Positions 1 to 10,188 are shown, counted from the stretch's first letter. The stretch is 64,000 nucleotides of DNA from Agrobacterium vitis (GCF_014926405.1 NZ_JACXXJ020000005.1:3577001-3641000); one strand, 5' to 3'. Notes: a model not told the origin generated them from the sequence alone. Numbers and translations are program-made.

Positions 1-945
1 GATGGCGGCGCGGGCGGCATTGTCGGTTTCCTCAGGATGATTGGCCGTGACCGGGCAGGGGCGTTCATAGATCACATCTGCTTCTGCCCCATGGGCGCTC
101 GCGACGCCAGCGACGATTTCGCGGATCCGGCGCTCTGCCATGTCCTGTGTTTCGTCGTCATGGGTGCGCACAGTACCGGTCAGTTCGGCCTGCTCGGGAA
201 TGATGTTGTGGGTCGTTCCCGCCTGAAAGCGAGTGACGGAGACGACGACCGAGCGCACCGGATTGGCGCTGCGCGCCGCGATCATTTGCAGATTGGTGAC
301 GATCTGGGCGCCAATGGCAATCGGATCAATGGCGCGGTGCGGTTCGGCAGCATGGCCGCCACGGCCCTTGATGGTGATGAAGAATTTGTCCGGAGCGGCC
401 ATGATCCCGCCCTTGCGGATCGCGAAGGTGCCGACGGGCATGCCGGGCATGTTGTGCATGCCATAGACTTCGGCGATGTCGAAGCGCTCCATCAGGCCAT
501 CTTCCACCATGGCAAGCGCGCCTGCTCCGCCTTCTTCGGCGGGCTGGAAAATTACGGCGACTGAGCCGTTGAAATTGCGGTTTTCCGCCAGATATTTTGC
601 GGCACCCAGCAGCATGGCGGTATGGCCATCATGGCCACAGGCATGCATGCGGCCATCGGTTTTCGATGCCCAGGCTTTGCCGGTGATTTCTTGAAGGGGC
701 AGGGCATCCATGTCGGCGCGAAGGCCGATCACCCGGCTGCCATCGCCGCGTCCCTTGATCAGGCCAACGACGCCGGTGCGTCCTAAACCCGTGACCACCT
801 CGTCGACGCCGAATTCCTTCAGTTTTTCTGTGACAAAGGCAGCCGTCTCATGGACGTCATACAGAATTTCCGGATTCTGGTGCAGATGATGGCGCCATTG
901 CCGGACATCGGCTTCCAATTCTGCGGCGCGGTTCAAGATTGGCAT
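1..945 (-). CDS. M20D-family amidohydrolase, C-terminus cut by window edge
   Basis: Metal-dependent amidase of the hippurate/N-acyl-amino-acid hydrolase type, expected to cleave N-acyl or N-carbamoyl amino acids in the cytoplasm. Reading from the ATG at 945, 315 codons stay open to the window edge. RADMDALP (residues 76-83) and HACGHDGH (101-108) supply the usual metal ligands, and PAEEG near 134 supplies the catalytic Glu pair; the order and spacing fit peptidase M20D. The end of the dimerisation/catalytic domain lies outside the window. The exact substrate cannot be told from sequence. It is transcribed away from the carboxypeptidase gene at 1116. Confidence 0.88.
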   Translation of the reverse strand, partial: MPILNRAAELEADVRQWRHHLHQNPEILYDVHETAAFVTEKLKEFGVDEVVTGLGRTGVVGLIKGRGDGSRVIGLRADMDALPLQEITGKAWASKTDGRMHACGHDGHTAMLLGAAKYLAENRNFNGSVAVIFQPAEEGGAGALAMVEDGLMERFDIAEVYGMHNMPGMPVGTFAIRKGGIMAAPDKFFITIKGRGGHAAEPHRAIDPIAIGAQIVTNLQMIAARSANPVRSVVVSVTRFQAGTTHNIIPEQAELTGTVRTHDDETQDMAERRIREIVAGVASAHGAEADVIYERPCPVTANHPEETDNAARAAI

Positions 946-1115
946 CGGTTTTCCTGATCACATGCGTTTGAACCGGGCAGGTCCGGCTCATTTATCACTC
1001 GGTTGCAATTGACGTTGCTGATGGGCTTTGCCATTGGTTCGACATATAGGACATATGGTTGCCCGATGCGAGAGACATTCAGGGTGGTCTGTCCAGTTTC
1101 CGGAAGGAGAAGTCA

Positions 1116-2222
1116 TTGTCCGTGCTGCCTCGCCAGATCCGGCGCGCCTTTGTTGCCGTTGCCTTGTTTGCCGCCATGCTGCCGTCTACGGTCGCAGCCA
1201 ACCCCGTGCTGGTGGTGGATGTCAACTCTCTGACGGTGCTGGAGCATCAGGATAGTTTCAAGAAATGGTATCCGGCCTCGCTGACCAAGCTGATGACGGC
1301 CTATACGACATTCAGGGCGCTGAGAGCCGGTGAAGTGCGCCTGGACAGCGTGGTGACACTGAGTGCCTTTGCAGCGTCGCAAGCGCCGAGTAAAATGTTC
1401 TTCAAGCCCGGCTCGAAAATGACGCTGGACGATGCCCTGAAGATGATGCTGGTGAAATCCGCCAATGACATCGCCGTGGCCGTGGCAGAAAATGTCGGCG
1501 GCAGCCAGGCAGCGTTCGTTGCCCGGATGAATGCCGAGGCCGCCCGGCTCGGCATGACATCCAGCCATTTCGTCAATCCGAATGGATTGCCAGCTCCCGG
1601 CCAATATTCCACGGCCCGCGATCTTGCGGTGCTGGCCGTGACCATTCGCCGCGAATTTCCTGAATATGCGGGCTATTTCAAGATCGAAGCGATTGATACC
1701 GGCAAAAAAGTCTATCCCAATGTCAACATGCTGGTCGGCCGTTTCGATGGGGTCGATGGCATGAAGACCGGTTATATCTGTGCCTCCGGTTTCAATCAGA
1801 TCACCTCTGCGACCCGCAATGGCCGTACGCTCATCACCGTGGTGATGGGCGCTGACAGCCTGGCGGCACGCGCCGATATTTCCGCCAATCTGCTCCAGAA
1901 ATATTTTGATCGACCCAATGCTCAGGGATCGCGCCTTTCGGCGCTAGGGCCTGACAGCGTTGACGGTTTGAACGCGGTGAATGACGTGTCCGCCGAAATG
2001 TGCTCCACGGAGGCACGCAAGCGGCGTAGCGAAACCCGGGACGAGACCGGTCGGATGAAGCTGCAATCGCCCTATATCCATGAAATGTCCGCGCCGCCGG
2101 TGCCAGTCTTTGCTGGCCTCATCCCCGGCAGTGAGCCGCCGGATCCGCCACCGGCTGCTTCGGGTGCCAAACAGCAGCAGATGGGCGAAGTTCCGCGCCC
2201 CACGCCGCGCCCGCAAATGTAA
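1116..2222 (+). CDS. D-alanyl-D-alanine carboxypeptidase (PBP5/6-type, peptidase S11)
   Basis: Penicillin-binding protein that trims the terminal D-Ala from peptidoglycan pentapeptides in the periplasm. With a TTG start at 1116 the protein has 368 residues. That start is preferred because GGAAGGAG lies six bases upstream and the product then begins with a compact signal peptide ending near AANP. An upstream in-frame start at 1059 would add 19 unlikely residues. The S11 triad is complete: SLTK (S55/K58), SAN (115-117) and KTG (217-219). The C-terminal tail is Pro-rich rather than a clear amphipathic PBP5 anchor, so membrane attachment is uncertain. It is a single gene, with 135 nt before the next. 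Confidence 0.9.
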   Translation: MSVLPRQIRRAFVAVALFAAMLPSTVAANPVLVVDVNSLTVLEHQDSFKKWYPASLTKLMTAYTTFRALRAGEVRLDSVVTLSAFAASQAPSKMFFKPGSKMTLDDALKMMLVKSANDIAVAVAENVGGSQAAFVARMNAEAARLGMTSSHFVNPNGLPAPGQYSTARDLAVLAVTIRREFPEYAGYFKIEAIDTGKKVYPNVNMLVGRFDGVDGMKTGYICASGFNQITSATRNGRTLITVVMGADSLAARADISANLLQKYFDRPNAQGSRLSALGPDSVDGLNAVNDVSAEMCSTEARKRRSETRDETGRMKLQSPYIHEMSAPPVPVFAGLIPGSEPPDPPPAASGAKQQQMGEVPRPTPRPQM

Positions 2223-2314
2223 TGCGGGGCGCCATTGATAATGGCAGTCCGTGTTTTCTTTTCGAATAACTCAAGCCTTTAATAGATTTGTAAAATTCGA
2301 AATTCTTCCAAGGC

Positions 2315-2334
2315 GAGGATGCGTGAGCATCTCC
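2315..2334 (+). repeat. GGATGC-GTGA-GCATC hairpin repeat, copy 1
   Basis: Short hairpin with a GTGA (GNRA-type) loop, 24 nt before the CobW-family start codon. The flanking bases to about 2350 also match the copy at 29834. Related hairpins lie at 5165 and 26268. Whether it acts in the 5' leader as RNA or is only a dispersed repeat is unknown. Confidence 0.55.
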
Positions 2335-2357
2335 CAGCCTTCGTATAAGAAGAGGTC

Positions 2358-3521
<1,164 letters not shown>

Positions 3522-3545
3522 TCGGCGGTTATCTCGGACGCTGCT

Positions 3546-3797
3546 TTATCGGGTGGGCATCTGATCAGGCTTGCCGATCACAAAGCGGTGACCGGTTGCG
3601 GATCTCTCGCTGGACAGCAGGATATATCCGTCTTCCCGGCAGAAATGCGGGATATCGATAATCGCCAGGGGATCGGTGGTTTCGACAATGAGCCGGCTAC
3701 CGACCGCCATTCCCGACAGACGTTTTCGCGATTTTAGCACGGGAAGCGGGCATTTCAGCCCTTTGAGGTCCAGGATGTCTTCGGGCTCCGGGGTCAC
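3546..3797 (-). CDS. TusA/SirA-like sulfurtransferase
   Basis: Small sulfur-carrier protein of 83 residues. The hallmark CPLP (C16-P19) near the N-terminus holds the Cys that carries persulfide sulfur in TusA-family proteins, which relay sulfur to tRNA thiolation or molybdopterin enzymes. The GTG start overlaps the TGA of the upstream L,D-transpeptidase gene as GTGA, so the two are probably translationally coupled. A functional link between a sulfur carrier and a cell-wall enzyme is not obvious, and the coupling may be incidental. The specific partner is unknown. Confidence 0.85.
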   Translation of the reverse strand: MTPEPEDILDLKGLKCPLPVLKSRKRLSGMAVGSRLIVETTDPLAIIDIPHFCREDGYILLSSERSATGHRFVIGKPDQMPTR

Positions 3798-5116
3798 CGG
3801 GCGGCCCAGAATTTCCAGAAGGGTTTTGCCGCCGGTTCAGAGGCCGCATCCATGGCCACCATGCTGGCCTGCGGCGGCGGTGGCGCCACCGGGTTCGGCA
3901 CGGGAACCGGGCCGGTGGCCGGGAGGGCGACGGTTGCCGTCTGCGTTGGGTCGATGTTGGCCGGAGCACCAGAACTCATAGTGCTTGCTGTCTGCGGATC
4001 GCTTGGCGCGCCATAGCGACCGGTCTTGGCGGAATTGTCCAGCGATGCGAACAGCGGGGCGGCTGTCGCTGCGGTTTTCCGTGGGCTGATGACCGGATTG
4101 GCGGGATCGGCGACCTCGGACAATTTCAACAGCTTGCCAGCCTTCAGCGCTGAGCCTGTCGGAGCATAGGCCAGGTCGCGGCCTTTCTTCAGGTCGGCAA
4201 CCAGAGCCTTGCGTTCGGCTTCGCTTGGATCGTACCAGACCTTGTCCTCATACTTCTTCATGGCCTTGGCATAGTCGCGGCTATAGGCGGAATTATAGGA
4301 GGCAAGCGCCGCAGACAGTTGCGGTGGTGTGCTCATCGGTGGGCAGGCACCCGCCGGGTTCAGGCTTTTGCCTGCTTCGACTTGCTGGTTGAAGACATAT
4401 TTCTTGTCGCAAACCCCAACCTGCGGCGGTTGTTTGGTGACTTCAAACTGGTCGTAACCGGCCTTCAGCATCTGCCAGAAGGGCATGTGGGTGCTGTAGC
4501 GATGCCGGGCCATGTTTTCGGCGGTCATGCGGAACGGAAAGGCTTGCAATTGCACGGTCTGTTGGCCGCCGCGAAAGGCATCGCGGGCAAAGGCATAGAT
4601 TTCCAGGATCTGGGCATCCGTCATCGAATAGCAGCCGGAGGACGAGCAGGCCCCATGGATCATCAGATTGGTGCCGTTGCGATTGTTGACGGCATCATAT
4701 TTGTTGGGAAAGCCGGTGTTGATCGCCAGGTAATATTTTGAATAGGGATTGAGATTGGCGGGCGTCAGGGCGTAGAAACCCTCCGGCGCCTGCCGGTCGC
4801 CTTCCTTCTCTTTCGGCCCCAGTTTCCCGGACCACGCACAGATCTGGTAGTCGGCAATTTTCTCGAAACGCCCGTCGGTCTTGGCCTTCCAGATTTCCAG
4901 AACGCCTTCTTCCTTGAAAATCCGGATGGCGATCGGCGAGTTTCGCTCCATGCCCTTCGCCTTCAGCGAGGCGAGGATTTCAGGCGGCAGCGGCTGCTCT
5001 ACCTTGTTGGACACATTGGCCGGCATCTTCTTTTCGCTGACGCTATCCAAGGTGTCGTTGCACCCTGCCAGAAGCAGGGCGGTGGCGATCAGCAGGGCGG
5101 CGTTTGAAATGCGCAT
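3794..5116 (-). CDS. Murein L,D-transpeptidase (YafK/DpaA-like) lipoprotein
   Basis: Periplasmic YkuD-fold enzyme of 440 residues. The start at 5116 is chosen because it yields a lipoprotein signal with lipobox LAGC (C19); upstream in-frame codons would add 32 non-signal residues. The catalytic block runs from H154 (IHGACSSSGC) to the nucleophile C162 in SSGCYSMTD, closest in style to E. coli YafK/DpaA, which acts on Braun-lipoprotein linkages. After the catalytic domain come about 200 residues rich in Pro/Ala that I cannot assign. It probably remodels or cleaves peptidoglycan crosslinks or lipoprotein anchors. It overlaps the TusA-like gene by 4 nt. Confidence 0.85.
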   Translation of the reverse strand: MRISNAALLIATALLLAGCNDTLDSVSEKKMPANVSNKVEQPLPPEILASLKAKGMERNSPIAIRIFKEEGVLEIWKAKTDGRFEKIADYQICAWSGKLGPKEKEGDRQAPEGFYALTPANLNPYSKYYLAINTGFPNKYDAVNNRNGTNLMIHGACSSSGCYSMTDAQILEIYAFARDAFRGGQQTVQLQAFPFRMTAENMARHRYSTHMPFWQMLKAGYDQFEVTKQPPQVGVCDKKYVFNQQVEAGKSLNPAGACPPMSTPPQLSAALASYNSAYSRDYAKAMKKYEDKVWYDPSEAERKALVADLKKGRDLAYAPTGSALKAGKLLKLSEVADPANPVISPRKTAATAAPLFASLDNSAKTGRYGAPSDPQTASTMSSGAPANIDPTQTATVALPATGPVPVPNPVAPPPPQASMVAMDAASEPAAKPFWKFWAAR

Positions 5117-5164
5117 TGTCGAGCTCAACTGGGTCTCATTGGGGCGGAGGCATTCTTTCAGGAC

Positions 5165-5185
5165 AAGGATGCATGAGCAGTCCTT
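5165..5185 (+). repeat. GGATGC-type hairpin repeat, copy 2 (divergent)
   Basis: AAGGATGC-ATGA-GCAGTCCTT forms a stem with one bulged G. It shares the GGATGC...GCA core with the copies at 2315, 26268 and 29834 but has diverged in the flank. Confidence 0.4.
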
Positions 5186-5353
5186 ATCATGGGACGACGA
5201 AGCATTGATCATCCAGGCGGGACAATATCAAGTCGGAGCCTGTCGATCCAGTCTCGATCCTTGCCCGAATATGGTTTCTAAAGTGTGAACGGGCACTGAT
5301 TGCCCATTCCACGCTTTGCCTTAATTGCCAAAGCTTTTGTCGTTCACAACACC

Positions 5354-5388
5354 TATACCGACAGTCCTTGGTTATGACTGTCGGTATA
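5354..5388. repeat. 13-bp perfect inverted repeat with 9-nt loop
   Basis: TATACCGACAGTC at 5354-5366 is mirrored exactly by GACTGTCGGTATA at 5376-5388. It sits 80 nt downstream of the accA stop on accA's strand and has no T-tract. It could end accA transcription or be a dispersed palindromic element; the symmetry cannot separate these. Confidence 0.65.
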
Positions 5389-5467
5389 AGGCCCGATTGA
5401 AACATTTATGGGGCAAATCACCAGCTGCATCGCAAGGCGATGCAAAAGGAGTTGTACTCTGGACGTT

Positions 5468-6421
5468 TTACAGATTACGGCCGATATCGAGGAATTTCTG
5501 GCGCCGCGCCGCGCGCAGTTCCGCCCCGCTTTGGCCAGACATATCCTTCAGTGCCGCTGCAATGGTTTCCCCGGTACGGTCGATCACCGTTTCGGGATTG
5601 CGATGGGCGCCGCCAACCGGTTCGGGAATGATATCGTCGATAATGCCGAAACCTTTTAGGTCTTCCGCAGTGATCTTCATATTGGTGGCGGCTTCCTTGG
5701 CGCGCGTGCTGTCGTGCCATAGAATCGAGGCCGCACCCTCAGGAGAAATCACCGAATAGATGGCGTGTTGCAGCATGTAGACGCGGTTGCCGGTGGCAAT
5801 GGCAATGGCGCCGCCGGAGCCGCCTTCGCCGATGACGACGGATATCAACGGGGCTTTCAGGTTAAGGCACATTTCCGTCGAGCGGGCGATGGCTTCGGCC
5901 TGGCCGCGCTCTTCCGCACCGACACCGGGATAGGCGCCAGCGGTATCGACCAGCGAAATCACCGGCAGGCCAAAACGGTCGGCCATTTCCATGACGCGGA
6001 TCGCCTTGCGATACCCTTCGGGCCGGGGGCTGCCGAAATTGTGCTTCAGGCGCGATTTGGTGTCGCTGCCTTTTTCCTGGCCGATAATGGCCACCGGTAT
6101 ACCCCGGAAACGGGCCAGGCCAGCCTGGATGGCTGCGTCCTCGGCAAATTTGCGGTCGCCAGCCAGCGGCGTGAAATCGGTAAACAGGCGCGAGGCGTAA
6201 TCCACGAAATGCGGACGCTGCGGATGGCGGGCGACCTGGGTTTTTTGCCAGGCATTCAGCTTGGAATAAATCTCTTCCATGGCTTCGCGCACGCGGACTT
6301 CCAGACGACCGATCTCTTCCGAGGTGTCGATGCTTTCGTCCTCACTCTTTAGCTTCTTCAACTCGTGAATCTTGCCTTCGAGGTCGGAAATAGGCTTTTC
6401 GAAATCGAGATAGTTGATCAT
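5468..6421 (-). CDS. accA: Acetyl-CoA carboxylase, carboxyltransferase subunit alpha
   Basis: 317 residues, the normal AccA length. AccA and AccD transfer the carboxyl from biotin-BCCP to acetyl-CoA, giving malonyl-CoA for fatty-acid synthesis. The N-terminal coiled-coil (ISDLEGKIHELKKL), the RPHFVDY segment and the glycine-rich GEGGSGGAIAIA oxyanion-hole region are all present. The C-terminal helix ends in RRQKFLDIGRNL. The start at 6421 fits the family N-terminus MINYLDFEKPI. It follows xerD on the same strand after a 207-nt gap, an order seen in other Rhizobiaceae. Confidence 0.97.
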   Translation of the reverse strand: MINYLDFEKPISDLEGKIHELKKLKSEDESIDTSEEIGRLEVRVREAMEEIYSKLNAWQKTQVARHPQRPHFVDYASRLFTDFTPLAGDRKFAEDAAIQAGLARFRGIPVAIIGQEKGSDTKSRLKHNFGSPRPEGYRKAIRVMEMADRFGLPVISLVDTAGAYPGVGAEERGQAEAIARSTEMCLNLKAPLISVVIGEGGSGGAIAIATGNRVYMLQHAIYSVISPEGAASILWHDSTRAKEAATNMKITAEDLKGFGIIDDIIPEPVGGAHRNPETVIDRTGETIAAALKDMSGQSGAELRAARRQKFLDIGRNL

Positions 6422-6628
6422 CAGGTCCGTTCCGATCCGTTACTCTATCCTGCTTTACGATGTTGGCTGAGCGGCGGCCATCGTAATCTCTGACTATATG
6501 CCTGATCTCACCACCCATCCTTGATGGTGTGAAACCGTAAATGTCTTCGCAATGCTTGGCCGCATGTCTGTCTTGCAGATAATTTGCGTGCCAACCCAAG
6601 GGGCTTAGCACATCGCCTAGCCGGGCTT

Positions 6629-7627
6629 CTAATCGTGGTTTTTCCTATGTTTTGCAAGAGGGTGATGTGTCTCAACCAGAATCTGGAGCCTTTCTTCGAG
6701 CACATGCGTGTAGATTTGCGTCGTCGAAATGTCGCTATGTCCCAGTAATTCCTGCACAACACGCAGATCCGCGCCGTTTTCGAGCAAATGGCTGGCAAAT
6801 GCATGCCTGAGCACATGCGGCGACACCGCATCGCCGCTGAGACCGGCGCGAATGGCCAGATCTTTCAATTCCCGCGCGAAAACCTGCCTGGGCAGATAGC
6901 CTTCGCGGCTGGCGGCTGGAAACAGGAAGCCAATGCCCGATGATTTTCCCAGTTTCGACTCTGTTTGTTTCGACGCTGTTTTTTTCGATGGTGGTTTTTC
7001 TGCCTGTTCGATTTCCTTGGCCTGCGCGTAAACCTGCATGGCGGCGATGGCCGAGCGCGACAGCGGTACCAGCCGTTCCTTGTTGCCCTTGCCGCGGATC
7101 ACCAGGAACCGGCCCTCCTGCGCAAGCACATTGGCCGGAAGCGAGACCAGTTCGCTGACACGCATGCCCGTCGCATAGAGAAGCTCCAGCAGCGCCAGGC
7201 GCCGCAGCTTTTGCAGGCGGTCGGGGCCTTCCAACGCCGCCTCGGCCTGGGCCAGGGATAGAAGCCTGTCGACATCGGCAATCGACAGGGTCTTGGGCAG
7301 AGGCCGGCCCTTTTTCGGGGTATCGAGGATCGAGGTCGGATCGTCGCCGCGCAGTCCCTCGGCATAGAGAAACTTGTAGAATTGCCGAAGCGCCGACAGA
7401 CGGCGGGCCTGGGACGAGGCTTCGAAACCGCGATGGCCAAGATCGGCCAGATAGGCGGAGAGGTCGTCGCTGGTGGCGGCCATGACGCTGACTTTGCGCG
7501 TGGCCAGAAAGCCATGCAAATCTTCCAGATCCCGTTCATAGGAAGAGAGCGTATTGCCCGCCGCACCGCGCTCGGCGCTCATCATCTCAAGGAAAGCTTC
7601 GATGCGGGCGTGGCCGAGATCAACCAT
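6629..7627 (-). CDS. xerD: Tyrosine recombinase XerD with a basic insertion
   Basis: Site-specific recombinase that with XerC resolves chromosome dimers at dif beside FtsK. It has 332 residues against about 300-310 in most XerD. The N-terminal SAM-like domain is at 10-100. All catalytic residues are visible: R156, K180, H271 and R274 in HVLRH, H297 and Y306. The extra length is a Lys/Ser/Gln-rich stretch at about 205-230 between the catalytic Lys and the HxxR box. It lies 42 nt after a 50-residue membrane protein gene on the same strand, so the two may be co-transcribed. Confidence 0.93.
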   Translation of the reverse strand: MVDLGHARIEAFLEMMSAERGAAGNTLSSYERDLEDLHGFLATRKVSVMAATSDDLSAYLADLGHRGFEASSQARRLSALRQFYKFLYAEGLRGDDPTSILDTPKKGRPLPKTLSIADVDRLLSLAQAEAALEGPDRLQKLRRLALLELLYATGMRVSELVSLPANVLAQEGRFLVIRGKGNKERLVPLSRSAIAAMQVYAQAKEIEQAEKPPSKKTASKQTESKLGKSSGIGFLFPAASREGYLPRQVFARELKDLAIRAGLSGDAVSPHVLRHAFASHLLENGADLRVVQELLGHSDISTTQIYTHVLEERLQILVETHHPLAKHRKNHD

Positions 7628-7669
7628 GGATGCTGTCGTTTCTGTTGTTTGGTGTCTGTGCCATCGCCG

Positions 7670-7822
7670 TCATGGCTGCTGCGGCTTGATTTGCGCGGCG
7701 GGAATGGTTGCGGTGATCTCCCGCTGGCCTGGCTCTACGAAGATGACCAGAGCCCACATCGCCGCATAGATCATGGCCGCCACAGTGGCTATGACGAACA
7801 GGAAGCGGAACAAGGTGGGCAT
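7670..7822 (-). CDS. Small single-helix membrane protein (50 aa)
   Basis: Short gene in a different frame from the longer overlapping frames here. The ATG at 7822 has an excellent AGGAGG eight bases upstream, and the product begins MPTLFRFLFVIATVAAMIYA, a single transmembrane helix, then VIFVEPGQREITATIP and a short polar tail ending PQQP. Similar FVEP/PGQ-containing small membrane proteins occur in front of xerD in rhizobia, as far as I recall. Function unknown. The strong ribosome site and the protein-like composition are the main support. Confidence 0.75.
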   Translation of the reverse strand: MPTLFRFLFVIATVAAMIYAAMWALVIFVEPGQREITATIPAAQIKPQQP

Positions 7823-8168
7823 GATGACGGCCTCCTGCCTTAAAAGGCATGGTGTACAGTGCCGTGCTTCCCAGAAGAAGCAGTCGAGTTTGCTGTAACA
7901 CTTTGGGTTCTCTGGGTGTCGTTTATCTCTTCGGGAAAGAACAATTTTGCTTTTCCCTCAGTGCAACACACATCAGCAATATCGGCTGGAGCCGTTCCTG
8001 TTTCAAGATGGAACGTGGCAGCTTCTGCCGGATAATGCCCTAAACCCCTGGCACTTAAGGGAGGTCAAGTGGCATGCAGATGATTGTTTCTTGCTGGCAT
8101 GTGCGGCAAGTGCTTGACGTGGCCCCGGCATTTGTCAATAGGGTGGTAAACCTGTTGCGAAAAGGCTG
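7823..8168. other. Divergent control region between the small membrane gene and aroK
   Basis: 346 bp without a convincing gene. It carries the aroK promoter at 8113-8141 and must also carry the promoter for the minus-strand 50-residue protein/xerD unit. An open frame at 7849-8043 on the plus strand has no family resemblance and no ribosome site. Confidence 0.6.
8113..8141 (+). promoter_or_regulatory. Probable housekeeping promoter of aroK-aroB
   Basis: CTTGAC (-35) at 8113 is followed after exactly 17 bp by CAATAG (-10) at 8136. This matches the rhizobial sigma-70 arrangement CTTGAC-N17-CTATAT in the -35 box and spacing. The start codon is 28 nt beyond the -10. Confidence 0.6.
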
Positions 8169-8762
8169 ATGACCCACTCGATGCCCCATGCTGTTCTACC
8201 TCTTGCTGAGCGTGCCCGCTCGGTGCTCGGGCGTCGAAACCTGATTTTCGTCGGCCTGATGGGGGCTGGAAAATCCGCGATCGGGCGTCTCGTGGCCCAG
8301 CAATTGAACCTGCCGTTCATTGATACCGATACCGAGATCGAGCGGGTCTCGCGCATGACGATCAGCGAATTGTTCGCTGCCTATGGCGAGACGGAATTCC
8401 GGGCGCTGGAAACCCGGGTGATCCGGCGGCTGCTCAGGTCCGGGCCGAAAGTGGTCTCGACCGGCGGCGGCGCTTTCATCAATGACCGGACCCGCAGGCA
8501 GATCGAGCGTGGTGGTATTTCCATCTGGCTGAAAGCCGATCTGGATGTGCTGTGGGAGCGGGTCAACAAGCGCGATCATCGCCCGCTGTTGAAAACCGAA
8601 CACCCGAAACAGACGCTGGAAAAGCTGATGCTGGAGCGCTACCCGATCTACCAGCGTGCCGATATTACCGTATTGTCGCGCGATGGGCGCAAGGAAGCCA
8701 TTTCCGCTGAGGTGATGGATGCGGTGATCGCCTATATCAGCAAAGGCAGGAGCAAGCGATGA
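8169..8762 (+). CDS. aroK: Shikimate kinase
   Basis: Phosphorylates shikimate to shikimate-3-phosphate in aromatic amino-acid synthesis. It has 197 residues with a P-loop GLMGAGKSAIG (29-39), the substrate-binding DTDTEIE segment, GETEFRALE and the STGGGAF lid-side loop. The roughly 25 residues before the core are typical of alphaproteobacterial AroK. It overlaps aroB by 4 nt (ATGA), so the kinase and synthase should be made together from the promoter at 8113. Confidence 0.95.
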   Translation: MTHSMPHAVLPLAERARSVLGRRNLIFVGLMGAGKSAIGRLVAQQLNLPFIDTDTEIERVSRMTISELFAAYGETEFRALETRVIRRLLRSGPKVVSTGGGAFINDRTRRQIERGGISIWLKADLDVLWERVNKRDHRPLLKTEHPKQTLEKLMLERYPIYQRADITVLSRDGRKEAISAEVMDAVIAYISKGRSKR

Positions 8763-9904
8763 GCACAGATCAGGCATCCGAACGCCCCGAATCCTCAGAG
8801 CGTCTCGTCCATGTGCCGCTTGGTGAGCGTGCCTATGATATCCTGATCGGCGACGGCCTGATCGGACGGGCGGGCGGCGAGATTTCCACCCGTATCAAGG
8901 GCCGCAAGGCAGCCATCATCACCGACGAGAATGTCGCCGCGCTTTACCACGGCGCGCTGATGGACAGCCTGGAGGCGGACGGCTTTGAAGCCGTGTCGCT
9001 GACCCTTCCCGCCGGTGAAAAGACCAAGAGCTTTGGGCACCTGACCAAGGTTTGCGACGTGCTGCTGGAAGCGCGTATCGAGCGCAACGATGTCGTCATC
9101 GCTCTTGGCGGCGGCGTTATCGGCGATCTCACCGGCTTTGCGGCGGGTATCGTTCGGCGCGGGGTGCGGTTCGTGCAGATCCCGACCTCGTTATTGTCGC
9201 AGGTCGATAGTTCCGTCGGCGGCAAGACCGGCATCAATGCAAGGCAGGGCAAGAATCTGGTTGGCATTTTCAATCAGCCGGATCTGGTTCTGGCCGATAC
9301 GGCGGTGCTGAATACGTTGAGCGAACGGGAATTTCGTGCCGGCTATGCCGAAGTGGCGAAATATGGCCTGATCGACAAGCCGGAGTTTTTTGATTGGCTG
9401 GAGCGCAACTGGCGTGAGGTCTTTGCCGGAGGAGCGGCCCGCACGCAGGCGATTGCGCTGTCCTGCCAGGCAAAGGCCGATGTGGTCGTGGCCGATGAGC
9501 GCGAACATGGGCGCCGGGCTCTGCTCAATCTTGGCCACACCTTCGGCCACGCGCTGGAGGCGGCCACGGGCTATGATAGCCGCCGCCTTGTGCATGGGGA
9601 AGGTGTTGCCATCGGCATGGTGATGGCCCATGAATTCTCGGCCCGGCTCAATCTGGCCAGCCCCGACGATGCCAAGCGGGTTGAGAGCCATTTGAAAGAG
9701 GTTGGCCTGCCCACCCGGATCAGTGAGATCCCTGGGGATATGCCGCCCGCAGAAGAGCTTATGAAGGCCATTGCCCAGGACAAGAAGGTCAAGGGCGGTC
9801 AATTGACCTTCATTCTCACTCACGGTATCGGGCAGTCTTTCGTCGCCGACGATGTGCCATCCTCGCAAGTGCTGAGTTTTCTACAAGACAATCTGCCCGG
9901 CTGA
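8759..9904 (+). CDS. aroB: 3-dehydroquinate synthase
   Basis: NAD- and Zn-dependent cyclisation of DAHP to 3-dehydroquinate, the second shikimate-pathway step. It has 381 residues. The NAD loop GGGVIGDLTGFAA, the core SSVGGKTGIN, and the metal ligands in the GYAEVAKYG region and LNLGHTFGHA are all visible. The start overlaps the aroK stop. The stop is 2 nt from the stop of the convergent bolA gene, so there is no room for an intergenic terminator between them. Confidence 0.96.
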   Translation: MSTDQASERPESSERLVHVPLGERAYDILIGDGLIGRAGGEISTRIKGRKAAIITDENVAALYHGALMDSLEADGFEAVSLTLPAGEKTKSFGHLTKVCDVLLEARIERNDVVIALGGGVIGDLTGFAAGIVRRGVRFVQIPTSLLSQVDSSVGGKTGINARQGKNLVGIFNQPDLVLADTAVLNTLSEREFRAGYAEVAKYGLIDKPEFFDWLERNWREVFAGGAARTQAIALSCQAKADVVVADEREHGRRALLNLGHTFGHALEAATGYDSRRLVHGEGVAIGMVMAHEFSARLNLASPDDAKRVESHLKEVGLPTRISEIPGDMPPAEELMKAIAQDKKVKGGQLTFILTHGIGQSFVADDVPSSQVLSFLQDNLPG

Positions 9905-9906
9905 TC

Positions 9907-10188
9907 TCACCAGCGCGTTGCCTCGCCGGGCGCTGATGGTTCGATGGCGAGCGCATGCAGGCCGGCATCCAGTTCTGGCTTTAACAAGTCGGTGACAGCC
10001 CGGTGCCGGGCCAGGCGGCTGAGGCCGGTAAAACGGCCTGAGATGATGCGCACCCGCATATGGGTTTCACCAGTGCCGGTTATATCAGGTTGATGGCCGG
10101 CATGGTGGTGGCTTTCATCGATCACCAGCAGGCGCTCGGGCTGGAAGGCCTGTGTCAATTTCTGCTCTATCGTCTGGCGAAGTGACAT
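9907..10188 (-). CDS. bolA: BolA-family protein
   Basis: Small stress and iron-related regulator of 93 residues that in other bacteria partners with monothiol glutaredoxins. The BolA fold is shown by ESHHHAGH, the invariant GTGETHMRVRIISG and the helix RHRAVTDLLKPEL ending in HALAIE. The start at 10188 (MSLRQTIEQKL) is preferred because it matches the family N-terminus; an ATG five codons earlier (10203) is possible. It is convergent with aroB and divergent from the J-domain gene. Confidence 0.88.
   Translation of the reverse strand: MSLRQTIEQKLTQAFQPERLLVIDESHHHAGHQPDITGTGETHMRVRIISGRFTGLSRLARHRAVTDLLKPELDAGLHALAIEPSAPGEATRW

Larger units (their letters stand above)
5117..5467. other. Gene-free interval with two inverted repeats
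   Basis: 351 bp between the L,D-transpeptidase start and the accA stop. It holds a GGATGC-type hairpin at 5165-5185 and a 13-bp perfect inverted repeat at 5354-5388. No convincing coding frame was found. The transpeptidase promoter must lie here. Confidence 0.6.

Noticed and set aside
7620..7901. 93-codon minus frame upstream of xerD
   Set aside because: Composition is not protein-like. The real small gene (7670-7822) lies in another frame with a strong ribosome site and a membrane helix.
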